Program-made: the position numbers and the translations under genes
Notes under the pieces: generated by a model
Databases searched by the model: none
What the model was told of the DNA's origin: nothing
Seen by the model: the letters and a program-made list of their open reading frames with translations, nothing else
In this document: positions 1 through 8,119 of the stretch, one piece after another
Numbering within the stretch: the stretch's first letter is position 1
Layout: each line of letters starts with the position of its first letter
From: Peptococcaceae bacterium CEB3
GTDB lineage: Bacteria; Bacillota; Desulfitobacteriia; Desulfitobacteriales; Desulfitobacteriaceae
NCBI GenBank assembly: GCA_001029295.1
Contig: LDXJ01000057.1
Location: 124,001-188,000 of the forward strand
Length of the DNA: 64,000 nt
Reading direction: 5' to 3'

Positions 1-1
1 A

Positions 2-994
2 AGCCGTTCTCTGCGTGACGAGACTCTGAGGCGGCTCGCGCTGGGCGAGGTTCAGGTCGCAGTCGGGACCCATGCTTTGATCCAGGAAAGTGTGAGCTTC
101 CGGCGCCTGGGCTTGGCGGTTACCGATGAGCAGCACCGCTTCGGTGTGCGGCAACGTTCCTTGCTGCAAGGAAAAGGGGAAAGCCCGCACGTCCTTGTTC
201 TAACGGCGACCCCGATTCCGCGAACTCTGGCTTTGACGCTCTACGGAGACCTGCAACTTTCCGTGATTGACGAGATGCCCGCCGGACGGAAGCCGGTTCT
301 GACGCGCCGGCTGAGCGAACGGGGCAGACCGAGCCTGGAAAAGTTTATGGAGGAACAGATGAGCCGGGGACGGCAAATTTACGTCGTCTGCCCTCTGGTG
401 CAGGAGTCTGAAATGTCGGATTTGGTGTCGGCTGAAGAGAGGGCAGAGGCTTTACAAAAACGTTTTCCCCTGCGGCGAATCGCTCTCCTGCACGGCCGGA
501 TGAAAGGCGGGGAAAAAGAAGCCGTCATGCATGAGTTTCAGCGGGGCGACATTCACATCCTGGTGGCAACCACTGTGGTGGAAGTTGGGGTGAATGTTCC
601 GAACGCGTCCGTAATGCTGATCGAAGGGGCGGAAAGGTTCGGATTGGCCCAGCTGCACCAATTGCGCGGACGGGTCGGACGGGGCAGCGAGCAGTCCTAC
701 TGCATCCTGATGTCGGAGGCTAAATCAAGCCGCCGCTTGGAGGCGCTGTGCCGGACCCAGGACGGCTTTATAATCGCGGAAGAGGATCTGCGTCTGCGCG
801 GGCCGGGAGAACTTATGGGGACCCGGCAGCACGGACTTCCGGAGCTGCGCCTAACAGACTTGTCCCGGGACGGTCTTCTGGTCGAAAAGGCCCATCTCTT
901 TGCCCAGAAGGTTTTGGCGGAGCCGGGCAGGTATCAAGCCGTGTTTGAGGCGGTATCCGGCCTTTATGATCTCAGTAAAACGGGAATCCACTGA
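2..994 (+). CDS. recG: ATP-dependent DNA helicase RecG, 3' part
   Basis: RecG unwinds branched DNA and remodels stalled replication forks. The reading frame is open from base 2, so the gene enters from the left edge and only about the C-terminal 330 residues (roughly half of the usual 680) are present. Visible helicase features in order are the VGTHALIQE stretch, motif II DEQH, motif III TATPIPRT, a motif V block around VATTVVEVGVNVP, and motif VI QLHQLRGRVGRG, followed by the RecG-type C-terminal tail. The N-terminal wedge domain and Walker A lie outside the window. A possible spore-gene promoter and a SASP gene follow on the same strand. Confidence 0.95.
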   Translation, partial: SRSLRDETLRRLALGEVQVAVGTHALIQESVSFRRLGLAVTDEQHRFGVRQRSLLQGKGESPHVLVLTATPIPRTLALTLYGDLQLSVIDEMPAGRKPVLTRRLSERGRPSLEKFMEEQMSRGRQIYVVCPLVQESEMSDLVSAEERAEALQKRFPLRRIALLHGRMKGGEKEAVMHEFQRGDIHILVATTVVEVGVNVPNASVMLIEGAERFGLAQLHQLRGRVGRGSEQSYCILMSEAKSSRRLEALCRTQDGFIIAEEDLRLRGPGELMGTRQHGLPELRLTDLSRDGLLVEKAHLFAQKVLAEPGRYQAVFEAVSGLYDLSKTGIH

Positions 995-1023
995 TGACGG
1001 CTTTTTTTACACGATTTTGCCAG

Positions 1024-1052
1024 GTATGTTTTTTCTCACAGGGCGAATAATA
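1024..1052 (+). promoter_or_regulatory. Candidate sigma-G/F-type promoter for the SASP gene
   Basis: GTATG (1024-1028) fits the forespore -35 pattern GHATR. It is followed after 17 bases by AATAATA (1046-1052), which fits the -10 pattern CATnnTA except for the first base. It lies 85 bases before a SASP start codon, a class normally read by sigma-G. The match is by eye. Confidence 0.4.
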
Positions 1053-1137
1053 GGGATGGAAGCCGTGAGAAGGGAAAAAACAATGGCGGCAGCGAAGCAG
1101 GTCTGCCGCTCCCATAACAGACAGAGGAGGTGCGCGC

Positions 1138-1266
1138 ATGGCTGACCAAGGGAAAAACGAGATCCGGCTGACTCCCGAAATGGAACAGTTCAAGTACGAG
1201 GTGGCTCAAGAAATTGGCATAGCCAATCGCAAACACAAGCGCTTCCCCAACACCGCCAATAAATAG
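1138..1266 (+). CDS. Short alpha/beta-type small acid-soluble spore protein
   Basis: This 42-residue protein is preceded by a strong ribosome binding site (agaggagg, 7 bases before ATG). Residues around 10-26 carry LTPEMEQFKYEVAQEIGI, which matches the first conserved block of alpha/beta SASPs, the DNA-coating proteins of dormant spores. The KYEVA segment is the type of site cut by the germination protease GPR. The second conserved SASP block (GSVGGEITKRLV-like) is absent, and the tail is short and basic (NRKHKRF). It could therefore be a minimal or degenerate SASP, or a different small spore protein sharing the cleavage site. The convergent neighbour is gpr itself, which strengthens the spore assignment. 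Confidence 0.65.
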   Translation: MADQGKNEIRLTPEMEQFKYEVAQEIGIANRKHKRFPNTANK

Positions 1267-1289
1267 GGTCATCGTTAGGATGACAATCA

Positions 1290-1320
1290 GTAAAGGAGCG
1301 GGCCAGGCCCGCTCCTTTAC
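1290..1320. terminator. Perfect 15-bp palindrome between SASP gene and gpr
   Basis: GTAAAGGAGCGGGCC and its exact reverse complement are separated by one base. It lies between two convergent genes and could act in both directions. The outer A/T pairs give a short U-run on either transcript. Confidence 0.75.
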
Positions 1321-1390
1321 CTATGCCGCGGAAAGCGCCAAATAACATCCTCCACCGCGACCTGCCACGGTTCCGTGCCGTGGGAGAATT

Positions 1391-2377
1391 TCACTGCAAG
1401 TAATTTTCATAGTCTTCCGGATCGATGCCCGGGTGGAGGCTGAGGCCGAGTGCTCCGGCTATGATCCTGGCGGTAACGTCGATTAAGGAGTCTATTTCTT
1501 TGGGAGTGACCATGAGTGTCCCTTGGTAAGGAGAGAGGACTTTTTCCATGATGTTTTGCATGAATTGGGGATTGAGGCCTTTGTAGATTTTGTATAGGGT
1601 GGGGCTGGTCTTCAACTCATCCAGCAAGACGTCAAGCGTGTTGCCCGAAATGACCGCGGCGTTAACGACGGTGGGCAGGCCGATAGCCAAGACTTTACAG
1701 CCGATGCTTTCCTCGTTAATTCCGGCGCGGTGATTGCCGACCCCGGAGCCCGGGTGGATGCCCGTGTCAGCCAGTTGAATGCTGGTCCCGATGCGTTCCA
1801 AGGATCCGGCGGCCAGGGCATCGACGGCGATAACCAGGTCCGGTTTGACGTGTTCGACAATTCCCCGGATGATCTCGGCGGTTTCAATCCCAGTGAGGCC
1901 GAGAACTCCGGGGGCTATGGCGCTGACCTCGCGGAGCTTGCCCTTCAATTCGTCCGGCGACTGTTTGAACAGATGACGGGTCACCAAGCTTTTGTTGATG
2001 ACTTTGGGTCCCAGGGCGTCGGGCGTGGCATTCCAGTTGCCCAGGCCGACGAGGAGAACCCCGGCATCCTCCCCGATGCCCATGAGTTCCGTTAATTTAC
2101 CGGCCAGGACTTGGGTAATCTCGCGCTGGGTGTCGTGATTATTGTCGCGAATTTCCGGGGCTTCCATCGTGACGTAACGCCCTTTGGGTTTGTTCATTTC
2201 CTGAACACCCTCGTCCGTCTCAATGGTGATGGTCGTTACGTTACAGTGCTCATAGCGCTCCTCATCCATCCGTACGCCGGGAACTTCGGTTCCCGTTTCC
2301 CCCCGGAGAATTTCGTGGGCTTCAAGCGCCAAATCTAAGTTCACCGCCAACCGTCGGTACAGTTCGCTCTTCTTCAT
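1391..2377 (-). CDS. gpr: Germination protease GPR
   Basis: GPR is an aspartic-type endopeptidase that degrades alpha/beta SASPs early in spore germination. It is made as a zymogen that removes its own N-terminal propeptide. The 328-residue product (family about 320-370) shows the DLALEAHEI segment near residue 17, where the mature enzyme normally begins, then the LLVGLGNWNATPDALGP block and the AVDALAA and GVGNHRAGI regions typical of the family. The ATG at 2377 was chosen because gaggagg sits five bases upstream; an in-frame TTG at 2410 has no such site. A SASP gene, its likely substrate, lies convergent to it. Confidence 0.93.
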   Translation of the reverse strand: MKKSELYRRLAVNLDLALEAHEILRGETGTEVPGVRMDEERYEHCNVTTITIETDEGVQEMNKPKGRYVTMEAPEIRDNNHDTQREITQVLAGKLTELMGIGEDAGVLLVGLGNWNATPDALGPKVINKSLVTRHLFKQSPDELKGKLREVSAIAPGVLGLTGIETAEIIRGIVEHVKPDLVIAVDALAAGSLERIGTSIQLADTGIHPGSGVGNHRAGINEESIGCKVLAIGLPTVVNAAVISGNTLDVLLDELKTSPTLYKIYKGLNPQFMQNIMEKVLSPYQGTLMVTPKEIDSLIDVTARIIAGALGLSLHPGIDPEDYENYLQ

Positions 2378-2421
2378 GGGATCCTCCTCGTTTCGCTTCT
2401 TTTCGGTCAAGTTGATAAGTT

Positions 2422-2451
2422 TAGTATTGAATTCCGGAGCGAATTTTATCC
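2422..2451 (-). promoter_or_regulatory. Candidate forespore promoter for gpr
   Basis: Read on the minus strand, GGATA (one mismatch to GHATR) is followed after 18 bases by AATACTA, close to the CATnnTA forespore -10. It lies about 45 bases before the chosen gpr start. Known gpr genes are transcribed by sigma-F and sigma-G. Confidence 0.35.
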
Positions 2452-2464
2452 GCGGTGCGGTCCT

Positions 2465-2492
2465 TTGGCTGGAGGACGCTTTGTGCTATACT
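2465..2492 (+). promoter_or_regulatory. Candidate sigma-A promoter for rsmD
   Basis: TTGGCT and TATACT are separated by 16 bases, with a TG one base before the -10 (extended -10). It points toward rsmD 110 bases downstream. Confidence 0.5.
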
Positions 2493-2604
2493 AAAATAGA
2501 TAAACTATAACATCAGGTTGGGGCCGGTGTGAGAAAGATCGCTTGGGAGCCGGTGAGACGATAAAGGGCGCTTTCAGGCGAGAGAAAGGAACGTTTTTGT
2601 TTCT

Positions 2605-3165
2605 ATGCGGATCATTGCGGGCGAGTTAGGAGGAAGACGGCTGAAAACGGTTGAAGGGCGTCTGACCAGGCCGACCGCCTCCAAAGTCAAAGGGGCTGTC
2701 TTTAATGTTCTCCGGGACAAGTTGGAGGGAGCTTTGGTGCTGGACCTTTTTGCCGGGACCGGAAGCTTGGCCCTGGAGGCGCTTTCCCGGGGAGCCAAAG
2801 AGGCGGTTTTGGTGGAGAGGGGCCAGGCGGCCGCTCGGGTGATCGAGGCCAACCTTCGGTTGGCCGACATGCAAGAGAGAGTCCGCTTCTGGCGCATGGA
2901 TGCCTTCGTTTATTTGAGAGAGAACCGGGACCCAGCGTTCGATTTGATTTTTCTCGACCCCCCCTACAGGCTGGGACTGGTGGACAGGGCTTTGGCGGAG
3001 TTGAGTGAGCCGTGCCGCTTGAAGCCGGGCGGGGTCATTGTGGCCGAGACGGCGAAGGATGAGTCTATCTCGGTTCCGAATCGCTTTGAAACGAGAAAGA
3101 CGGCTTCATACGGGGATACGGTGATCCGGTATTTGCAATGTACGGACGACAAGCCGGGCCGATAA
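2605..3165 (+). CDS. rsmD: 16S rRNA (guanine966-N2)-methyltransferase RsmD
   Basis: This enzyme uses S-adenosylmethionine to methylate G966 of 16S rRNA in assembled 30S particles. The 186-residue length is normal. It begins MRIIAGELGGRRL, a family hallmark. Motif I is LDLFAGTGSLALEALSRGA (about residues 46-64), and motif IV DPPY (about residue 118) is the catalytic N-methyltransferase signature. In many Firmicutes coaD follows directly; here it does not, and the next gene is the coiled-coil protein that usually lies after coaD. Confidence 0.93.
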   Translation: MRIIAGELGGRRLKTVEGRLTRPTASKVKGAVFNVLRDKLEGALVLDLFAGTGSLALEALSRGAKEAVLVERGQAAARVIEANLRLADMQERVRFWRMDAFVYLRENRDPAFDLIFLDPPYRLGLVDRALAELSEPCRLKPGGVIVAETAKDESISVPNRFETRKTASYGDTVIRYLQCTDDKPGR

Positions 3166-3247
3166 CGTTCCATAGCAGTAGAGGCTGATGGCAAGCGCGC
3201 CCGGCGGGGGCGGCAGGTTTGGCTTCCATACAGACGAGAAGGAGAGG

Positions 3248-3775
3248 ATGGGTTTGGATAACGATGTTCTGGCAATGCTCGAAGAACTTGAGGAAATCGT
3301 GGATCGAGGAACAAAGATCCCTATGACGGGCAAGGTCTTGGTGGATGACACAGGGGTCTTTGATATTTTGGATCGCATCCGCGCCGCTCTGCCCGAGGAG
3401 ATTCAGGATGCCAAATGGATTCTGAGCGAAAGGCAAAGGATTATTAACGAAGCCGAGACCGAAGCCCAGAAGATCGTGGAGCGGGGCAAGAGTTATGCCG
3501 AGAAGATGGCGGGGGAAGACGAAATTGCCAAACAGGCCGAAGCCTATGCCGAGGACATCGTCAAGAAGGCTCAGGCCTATGCCCGGGAGTTGAAGGCCGG
3601 GGCGGCCCAATATGCGGATGAACTGCTTCAGCATGTGGATACGCGTCTGCAGGACAGCTTGCAATCCCTGAGGCACAACCGCGAGGAGCTGAGAACGATG
3701 GCTAAGAGAGAGGAGCAGGAGAAGAAGCCGGAACGGGAGAAAAAACCGGATAAAGAGAAAAAAGCCGAGGCTTGA
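3248..3775 (+). CDS. Coiled-coil protein of the rsmD-ylbJ neighbourhood
   Basis: This 175-residue soluble protein begins MGLDNDVLAMLEELEEIVDRG. Its middle section (about residues 60-150) is a long charged helix with EAETEAQKIVERG and AYAEDIVKKAQAYA heptad-like stretches, recalling F-type ATPase b-subunits and DivIVA-like proteins. The tail is a Lys/Glu repeat. Clostridial homologues in this position are often labelled ATPase without evidence. The ATG at 3248 has aaggagag directly upstream; an ATG at 3188 in frame would add 20 Gly-rich residues. The gene converges with ylbJ, with an 11-base gap. Function is unknown; a role linked to envelope or division is only a guess from the fold. Confidence 0.75.
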   Translation: MGLDNDVLAMLEELEEIVDRGTKIPMTGKVLVDDTGVFDILDRIRAALPEEIQDAKWILSERQRIINEAETEAQKIVERGKSYAEKMAGEDEIAKQAEAYAEDIVKKAQAYARELKAGAAQYADELLQHVDTRLQDSLQSLRHNREELRTMAKREEQEKKPEREKKPDKEKKAEA

Positions 3776-3786
3776 AGACCGGCCGT

Positions 3787-4947
3787 TTAACTTGAGCGGG
3801 CCAATACCCTGCGCAAGAGGGCCAAGAGCAAGAGGAGAGCCATGCTCCCCAGGAAGAAGCGGGCGCTCAGGGCCAAGGAGCCGAGCCAGACGGCGGATCC
3901 CGCCGGGACGGACCGGGCGGGGCCGGAAACCGGGACATGAGTCAGGCGAAGAAAAACCTGACTGAGGATGAGGGCTAAGAAAGCGTGGAGGAAGCGCGCC
4001 AAGGCAAAAGGGAAGAGCCTTAAATCCGTCGCGGAGATGAAACCTGCCACCTGGGCGAAAACCGAAAGCCCGCTCCAACCCATGATTAAGGCGAGGCCTG
4101 CCACCTGGGTACCGAGTTGGGAAGATGCTCTGACCATTCCCTGGCAGCCGAGGGTCATTTCCCAAAGGCCGTCCAGGAGGGACTTAAGCGCCGGCAGGGG
4201 CAGGAAGTATTGTCCCAAAGGATGAAGCAGAACGGCCAGGAATAAGGTGATTTTCCATAGGGTTAAAAGGCGGACAAGAACGGCAAAAAAGGCGATGTAA
4301 CCGCCGACCGCCAAGACGGTGGTCACACTTTGCTGAATGGCCTGCCCCAAAATGCGGCCGAGGGGGCGATCATCTTTCGCTCTGTAGACCAGCAGAGCTT
4401 GCCAGGCTTTACGGAGAGAAGGACGGCTCGTCTGTCCCGCCGGGGGGTGGGGACCGTAAAAACGAAAAAGTATACCGACTGCGAGATTGCTGAGGTAGAC
4501 GGACCCGGCCAAGAGGGGGCCCAGTTCGGGTCGCCCCAGGAGCCCGGCGGCCACAGCCCCGAAAATGAAGCCGGGGCTGGGGTTATTGGTGAAAGAAAGG
4601 AGCCGTTCCCCTTCCGCTCGCGTAATTTCTCCCTCCTGGCGCAATTTGGCGGTCAGGACCGCACCCATAGGAAAACCCGATGAATACCCCATGGCCACCA
4701 CGAAAGCCGCTTTTCCGGGCAGACGAAAGAGCGGGCGCATCAAAGGTTCCAGAAGGACGCCCAGAAAATGGACCAGACCTGTGCCCACCAAAAGATCGGA
4801 GAGAATAAAAAAGGGGAGCAGGGCCGGGAGAACATAGCGGCCCCAAAGCTCAATGCCGCCGGCGGCCGCGGAAAGAACTTCCTGAGGATACATGAACATA
4901 GCCACGGCGAGAATAAGAATGAAGAGAGGACGTATGGCCTTAGACAT
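3787..4947 (-). CDS. ylbJ: Sporulation integral membrane protein YlbJ
   Basis: YlbJ is a polytopic membrane protein needed for proper spore cortex formation in Bacillus subtilis. The 386-residue product is strongly hydrophobic, with many predicted membrane spans. It contains the conserved LPALLPFFILSDLLVGTG, GYSSGFPMGA and FTNNPSPGFIFG segments typical of the family and of nucleoside-transporter-like gates. It is divergent from the patatin-like gene and convergent with the coiled-coil gene. Confidence 0.9.
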   Translation of the reverse strand: MSKAIRPLFILILAVAMFMYPQEVLSAAAGGIELWGRYVLPALLPFFILSDLLVGTGLVHFLGVLLEPLMRPLFRLPGKAAFVVAMGYSSGFPMGAVLTAKLRQEGEITRAEGERLLSFTNNPSPGFIFGAVAAGLLGRPELGPLLAGSVYLSNLAVGILFRFYGPHPPAGQTSRPSLRKAWQALLVYRAKDDRPLGRILGQAIQQSVTTVLAVGGYIAFFAVLVRLLTLWKITLFLAVLLHPLGQYFLPLPALKSLLDGLWEMTLGCQGMVRASSQLGTQVAGLALIMGWSGLSVFAQVAGFISATDLRLFPFALARFLHAFLALILSQVFLRLTHVPVSGPARSVPAGSAVWLGSLALSARFFLGSMALLLLLALLRRVLARSS

Positions 4948-5082
4948 CGAATCACCGTCCCAAGTTCAAAGGTGTGGGTTGAAGGCCGTAAGAGTCTTGT
5001 TTATTTTGATCTCCAGAGTATTGGTCTCTAGAGTATATGGAGGGAGGGCTGTCTTCTAGAAGCATTTTGTTTAGGAGGGAGC

Positions 5083-5844
5083 ATGGACAAGAAGGGTCTG
5101 GTTCTGGGAGCGGGCGGAGCGAGAGGATTTGCGCATCTGGGAGTCCTTCAGGTTCTCAGGGGGGAAAACATCCGGCCGGATCTAGTCGTGGGTTGCAGTG
5201 CCGGGGCTATTTTTGGGGCCATCTGGGCGGTGGGCCTTGACCTGGAGCGGGTGGAGAGGCTCCTCATCTATCCCGGTTTTACGAAACGCCTGTTTGACGT
5301 TTCCGTGCCGCGGGAAGGCCTGTTCAAGGGGGACCGGGTTTTGGAGGTCATGCGCCTGTTGACCAAGGACGCGACCTTCGAGGATTTGGAAGTACCCTTG
5401 GCGGTTGTGGCGACGGATTTGGAGACCGGAGATCTGGTGGTTTTCCGGGAAGGAAGCGTTGCTCAGGCGGTCAGGGCCAGTATCTCTATCCCGGGGGTTT
5501 TTCGGCCCTATCGCTATCGGGACCGCCTCCTTGTTGACGGTGCCGTGAAGAATCGCCTGCCGGTTCACGTGGCGCGGGAAATGGGAGCGGAAAAGGTTTT
5601 GGCCGTGGACGTGAAAAAAGGCCTGAATGGCAAAATAGGCGGGGCGTTGGATGTTTTGATGCAGTCGGTGGAAATCCTGCAGGAGGAGGTTTTTCGCAGC
5701 CACTGCCTTGACGCGGATCTCTTGCTCCAACCTGAGGTGGGACATATCGGCAGCCTTCAATTTGACGCCGCGGCCGAGACGATTGGAATCGGGCGGCAGG
5801 CGGCCCTGGCACAATGTTCTGAAATAAAAAGGCTGATGGAGTAA
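5083..5844 (+). CDS. ylbK: Patatin-like phospholipase/esterase (YlbK/RssA type)
   Basis: This 253-residue patatin-fold serine hydrolase is predicted to act on acyl esters, perhaps membrane lipids. The oxyanion glycines are in GAGGARGFAHLGV near the N terminus. The nucleophile serine is in GCSAG (about residue 44; GTSAG is commoner), and the catalytic aspartate is in VDGAVKNRLPV (about residue 155), completing the Ser-Asp dyad. Its place beside ylbJ matches the ylbJ-ylbK pairing of Bacillus. The start has a taggaggga site upstream. Substrate is unknown. Confidence 0.87.
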   Translation: MDKKGLVLGAGGARGFAHLGVLQVLRGENIRPDLVVGCSAGAIFGAIWAVGLDLERVERLLIYPGFTKRLFDVSVPREGLFKGDRVLEVMRLLTKDATFEDLEVPLAVVATDLETGDLVVFREGSVAQAVRASISIPGVFRPYRYRDRLLVDGAVKNRLPVHVAREMGAEKVLAVDVKKGLNGKIGGALDVLMQSVEILQEEVFRSHCLDADLLLQPEVGHIGSLQFDAAAETIGIGRQAALAQCSEIKRLME

Positions 5845-5848
5845 GGAC

Positions 5849-5878
5849 TTGAAAAACGGAGAAAAACTGTGGTACACT
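5849..5878 (+). promoter_or_regulatory. Sigma-A promoter for ackA
   Basis: TTGAAA and TACACT are separated by 18 bases, just after the preceding stop codon and 59 bases before the ackA start. Confidence 0.6.
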
Positions 5879-5936
5879 CACTAAGGCAGTCGCCGCGAAC
5901 TAAGTTTTTAACTCTTTTGTAGGGGAGCTGAAGTAA

Positions 5937-7136
5937 ATGTATATTTTGGTCATTAACTGTGGCAGTTCGTCATTGAAGTATCAACTGCTCGACACGGTGA
6001 CCCGCAATCCTCTGGCCAAGGGTTTAGTGGAGCGGATTGGCATGTCCGGCGCGGGTTTGACCCACAGGCCGGCGGGAAAAGACACGAAGGCCGTGGTGCT
6101 CGAAATTCCCGACCACACGGTGGCGATCCGACTGGTCCTGGATACCTTGATCGACCCCAAATACGGCGTGATGCAAAATCTGGGACAGATCGGGGCCGTG
6201 GGGCACCGGGTTGTCCACGGAGGGGAGGAGTTTGCCCAATCCGCGTTGGTGACTGACAAGGTGATGAAGGGAATAGAAGACTGTGTGGAACTGGCGCCCC
6301 TGCATAATCCCCCCAACATTGCCGGCATTAAAGCCTGCCAAAAGCTGATGCCGGGTGTGCCGCAGGTTGCGGTTTTTGACACGGCCTTTCACCAGACCAT
6401 GCCCCGAAAGGCCTACATTTACGGTTTGCCGTATGAGATGTATGAAAAATACAAGATTCGCCGCTATGGATTTCACGGCACTTCCCATAAATATGTCAGT
6501 CAACGGGCGGCGGTCCTCTTGCAAAAGCCCTTGGCAAGCCTGAAACTAATCAGTTGTCACTTGGGCAACGGTTCTTCGATCACGGCCATCAGAGGGGGCA
6601 AGTCGGTGGAAACCTCGATGGGATTCACCCCTTTGGAAGGGCTGATGATGGGCACCCGCTCGGGGAACCTCGATCCGGCCATTGTGTCCTACATCATGCG
6701 CAAGGAAAACATGGATTTTGAACAAATCAATGACTTTCTCAATAAACGATCCGGGGTCTTGGGCGTCTCGGGCGTGAGCAGCGATTTCCGGGATATCGAA
6801 GCGGCGGCCCAGCAAGGCAACGGGAGGGCCCAGCTCGCTCTCGACATTTTTGCTCACGACGTTAAAAAGTATATCGGCGCCTATGCGGCTATTCTGGATG
6901 GGGTGGACGCGATTATTTTTACGGCCGGTTTGGGGGAAAATTCCGCCAGTATGCGTGAAGCCGTCTGCGGGGGACTTAGCTATTTGGGCGTCGTCATTGA
7001 CCCGGAAAAGAATAAAGTGCGCGGCGAAGAAGTGGATATTTCGGCCCAGGGAACGCGCTGCTCGATCCTGGTGATTCCGACCAACGAGGAACTCATGATC
7101 GCACTGGAGACGGAGGAGGTTGTCAGGGGTCTGTGA
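5937..7136 (+). CDS. ackA: Acetate kinase
   Basis: Acetate kinase interconverts acetyl phosphate + ADP and acetate + ATP, the substrate-level phosphorylation step of acetate-forming anaerobes. The 399-residue length is standard. The ASKHA-fold signatures are clear: NCGSSSLKYQL at the N terminus, VFDTAFHQTMP, and HLGNGSSITAI. A possible ribosome site (ggggag) lies about ten bases before ATG. Phosphotransacetylase (pta), often adjacent, is not in the window. The gene has its own promoter and precedes the yceD-rpmF pair, as in many clostridia. Confidence 0.97.
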   Translation: MYILVINCGSSSLKYQLLDTVTRNPLAKGLVERIGMSGAGLTHRPAGKDTKAVVLEIPDHTVAIRLVLDTLIDPKYGVMQNLGQIGAVGHRVVHGGEEFAQSALVTDKVMKGIEDCVELAPLHNPPNIAGIKACQKLMPGVPQVAVFDTAFHQTMPRKAYIYGLPYEMYEKYKIRRYGFHGTSHKYVSQRAAVLLQKPLASLKLISCHLGNGSSITAIRGGKSVETSMGFTPLEGLMMGTRSGNLDPAIVSYIMRKENMDFEQINDFLNKRSGVLGVSGVSSDFRDIEAAAQQGNGRAQLALDIFAHDVKKYIGAYAAILDGVDAIIFTAGLGENSASMREAVCGGLSYLGVVIDPEKNKVRGEEVDISAQGTRCSILVIPTNEELMIALETEEVVRGL

Positions 7137-7166
7137 GACCGGTTTCCCGACCGGTTGTCCGTCTCC

Positions 7167-7195
7167 TTGACAACATATTTGCGGGCCCATATAAT
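7167..7195 (+). promoter_or_regulatory. Consensus sigma-A promoter for yceD-rpmF
   Basis: TTGACA, a 17-base spacer and TATAAT: an exact match to the vegetative consensus. It lies 28 bases before the yceD start codon and implies strong constitutive expression. Confidence 0.85.
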
Positions 7196-7222
7196 ATAGA
7201 CTGTGTATCGGGGTGATGAGAT

Positions 7223-7732
7223 ATGAAAGTGAATATCACCAGGGTTCGCCGTGCTGCCGGTGAGACGGCTCAGTTCGACTTGGAGGAGGATTTTCCGCCT
7301 TTTGAGTTTGGGAGTGAGACGATTTCTTTTCTATCTCCGGTACACGTTCAGCTTCGGGTGCATAACACAGGAAAGTTGCTGCTGACGCAGGGGATGATTG
7401 TCACAGAGCTGAAGGCGGTCTGCGGACGTTGTCTGGAGGATTTCCGCTATCCCATGAATCTCAGCTTTGAAGATGAATGGGTTTATGCTCCTTCAGCCAC
7501 AGAGGACCAACAAGAATCCGCTTTTTTGTTTGAGAAAGATGAATTCATGATTAATGAGCGCATTCTGGAACAGATAGTTCTGGCCTTGCCCATGAAGTTT
7601 GTCTGTACACCCAATTGCCAGGGCTTGTGCCCGCTGTGCGGCGCCAATTTGAACCGGGAAAAGTGCCGGTGTGTGACAAGCGAGGTCGATCCGAGGCTGG
7701 CTGGCCTAGCGAAATTGACACTGGACGATTGA
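7223..7732 (+). CDS. yceD: DUF177/YceD family protein
   Basis: YceD proteins are small conserved proteins almost always encoded just before rpmF; in plants and bacteria they are linked to 23S rRNA and ribosome biogenesis. This copy has 169 residues. It has the central CGRCLEDF motif and a C-terminal pair CTPNCQGLCPLCG...CRC, which together could bind zinc. The spacing to rpmF (22 bases) and the shared promoter indicate one transcript. Confidence 0.9.
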   Translation: MKVNITRVRRAAGETAQFDLEEDFPPFEFGSETISFLSPVHVQLRVHNTGKLLLTQGMIVTELKAVCGRCLEDFRYPMNLSFEDEWVYAPSATEDQQESAFLFEKDEFMINERILEQIVLALPMKFVCTPNCQGLCPLCGANLNREKCRCVTSEVDPRLAGLAKLTLDD

Positions 7733-7754
7733 CTTTTATGAAGGGGGTGTAACC

Positions 7755-7934
7755 ATGGGTGTTGCTCAACATCGCCAATCCAAAGCTCGGGTGCGCAAAC
7801 GCCGGGCCATGTGGAAATTATCCGCGCCGAATATCACCGAATGTCCCCAGTGCCATAAGTTAAAACTGGCGCATCATGTCTGCCCCGCCTGCGGGTATTA
7901 CAAGTCGAAAAAAGTTCTTACAGTCAGCGAGTAA
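7755..7934 (+). CDS. rpmF: 50S ribosomal protein L32
   Basis: This 59-residue protein starts MGVAQHRQSKARVRKRRA, the L32 signature, and carries a zinc ribbon CPQCH...CPACGYY. It is therefore the zinc-binding (C+) form rather than a cysteine-free paralogue. The ATG has aagggggtg upstream. It is co-transcribed with yceD and followed by a terminator. Confidence 0.97.
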   Translation: MGVAQHRQSKARVRKRRAMWKLSAPNITECPQCHKLKLAHHVCPACGYYKSKKVLTVSE

Positions 7935-7936
7935 GA

Positions 7937-7970
7937 AAAACAGCCGCCCGGGTGATCCCCGGGCGGTTTC
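7937..7970 (+). terminator. Rho-independent terminator after rpmF
   Basis: CCGCCCGGG, a 5-base loop and CCCGGGCGG form a 9-bp GC stem (7944-7966). It is flanked by an A-run before and TTT after. Confidence 0.8.
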
Positions 7971-8010
7971 CGTTCTCAAAGACTCATTCCAGTGTTGCCG
8001 AAGCCCTGCT

Positions 8011-8058
8011 GATAGTGCCGAAACTTGGCTTAGAGATAGTGCCGAAACTTGGCTTAGA
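8011..8058 (+). repeat. Two tandem 24-bp repeats upstream of fapR
   Basis: The 24-base unit (8011-8034) is repeated exactly and contiguously (8035-8058). Each unit contains GCCGAAACTTGGC, whose ends GCC/GGC are complementary. The pair lies just upstream of the fapR promoter, so it may bind a regulator; it could also be a simple duplication. Confidence 0.85.
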
Positions 8059-8090
8059 AGGGAAAAATTACGAAAGATTGCCGCCTGCGC

Positions 8091-8119
8091 TTGCACAGGG
8101 GAGGCGCTTTGGTTATAAT
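8091..8119 (+). promoter_or_regulatory. Sigma-A promoter for fapR and the fatty-acid operon
   Basis: TTGCAC and TATAAT with a 17-base spacer, 62 bases before the fapR start. Directly downstream, ATGACC (8121-8126) and GGTCAT (8148-8153) form an inverted repeat across the expected start site. That is a plausible operator for autoregulation by FapR, although it does not match the Bacillus FapR box. Confidence 0.75.

Noticed and set aside
7137-7166. Terminator after ackA
   Set aside because: ACCGGT...ACCGGT can form a 6-bp stem but has no T-run and a poor loop; too weak to list.
8011-8058. CRISPR-like repeats
   Set aside because: Only two directly adjacent copies with no spacers. No CRISPR array or cas gene was seen anywhere in the window.
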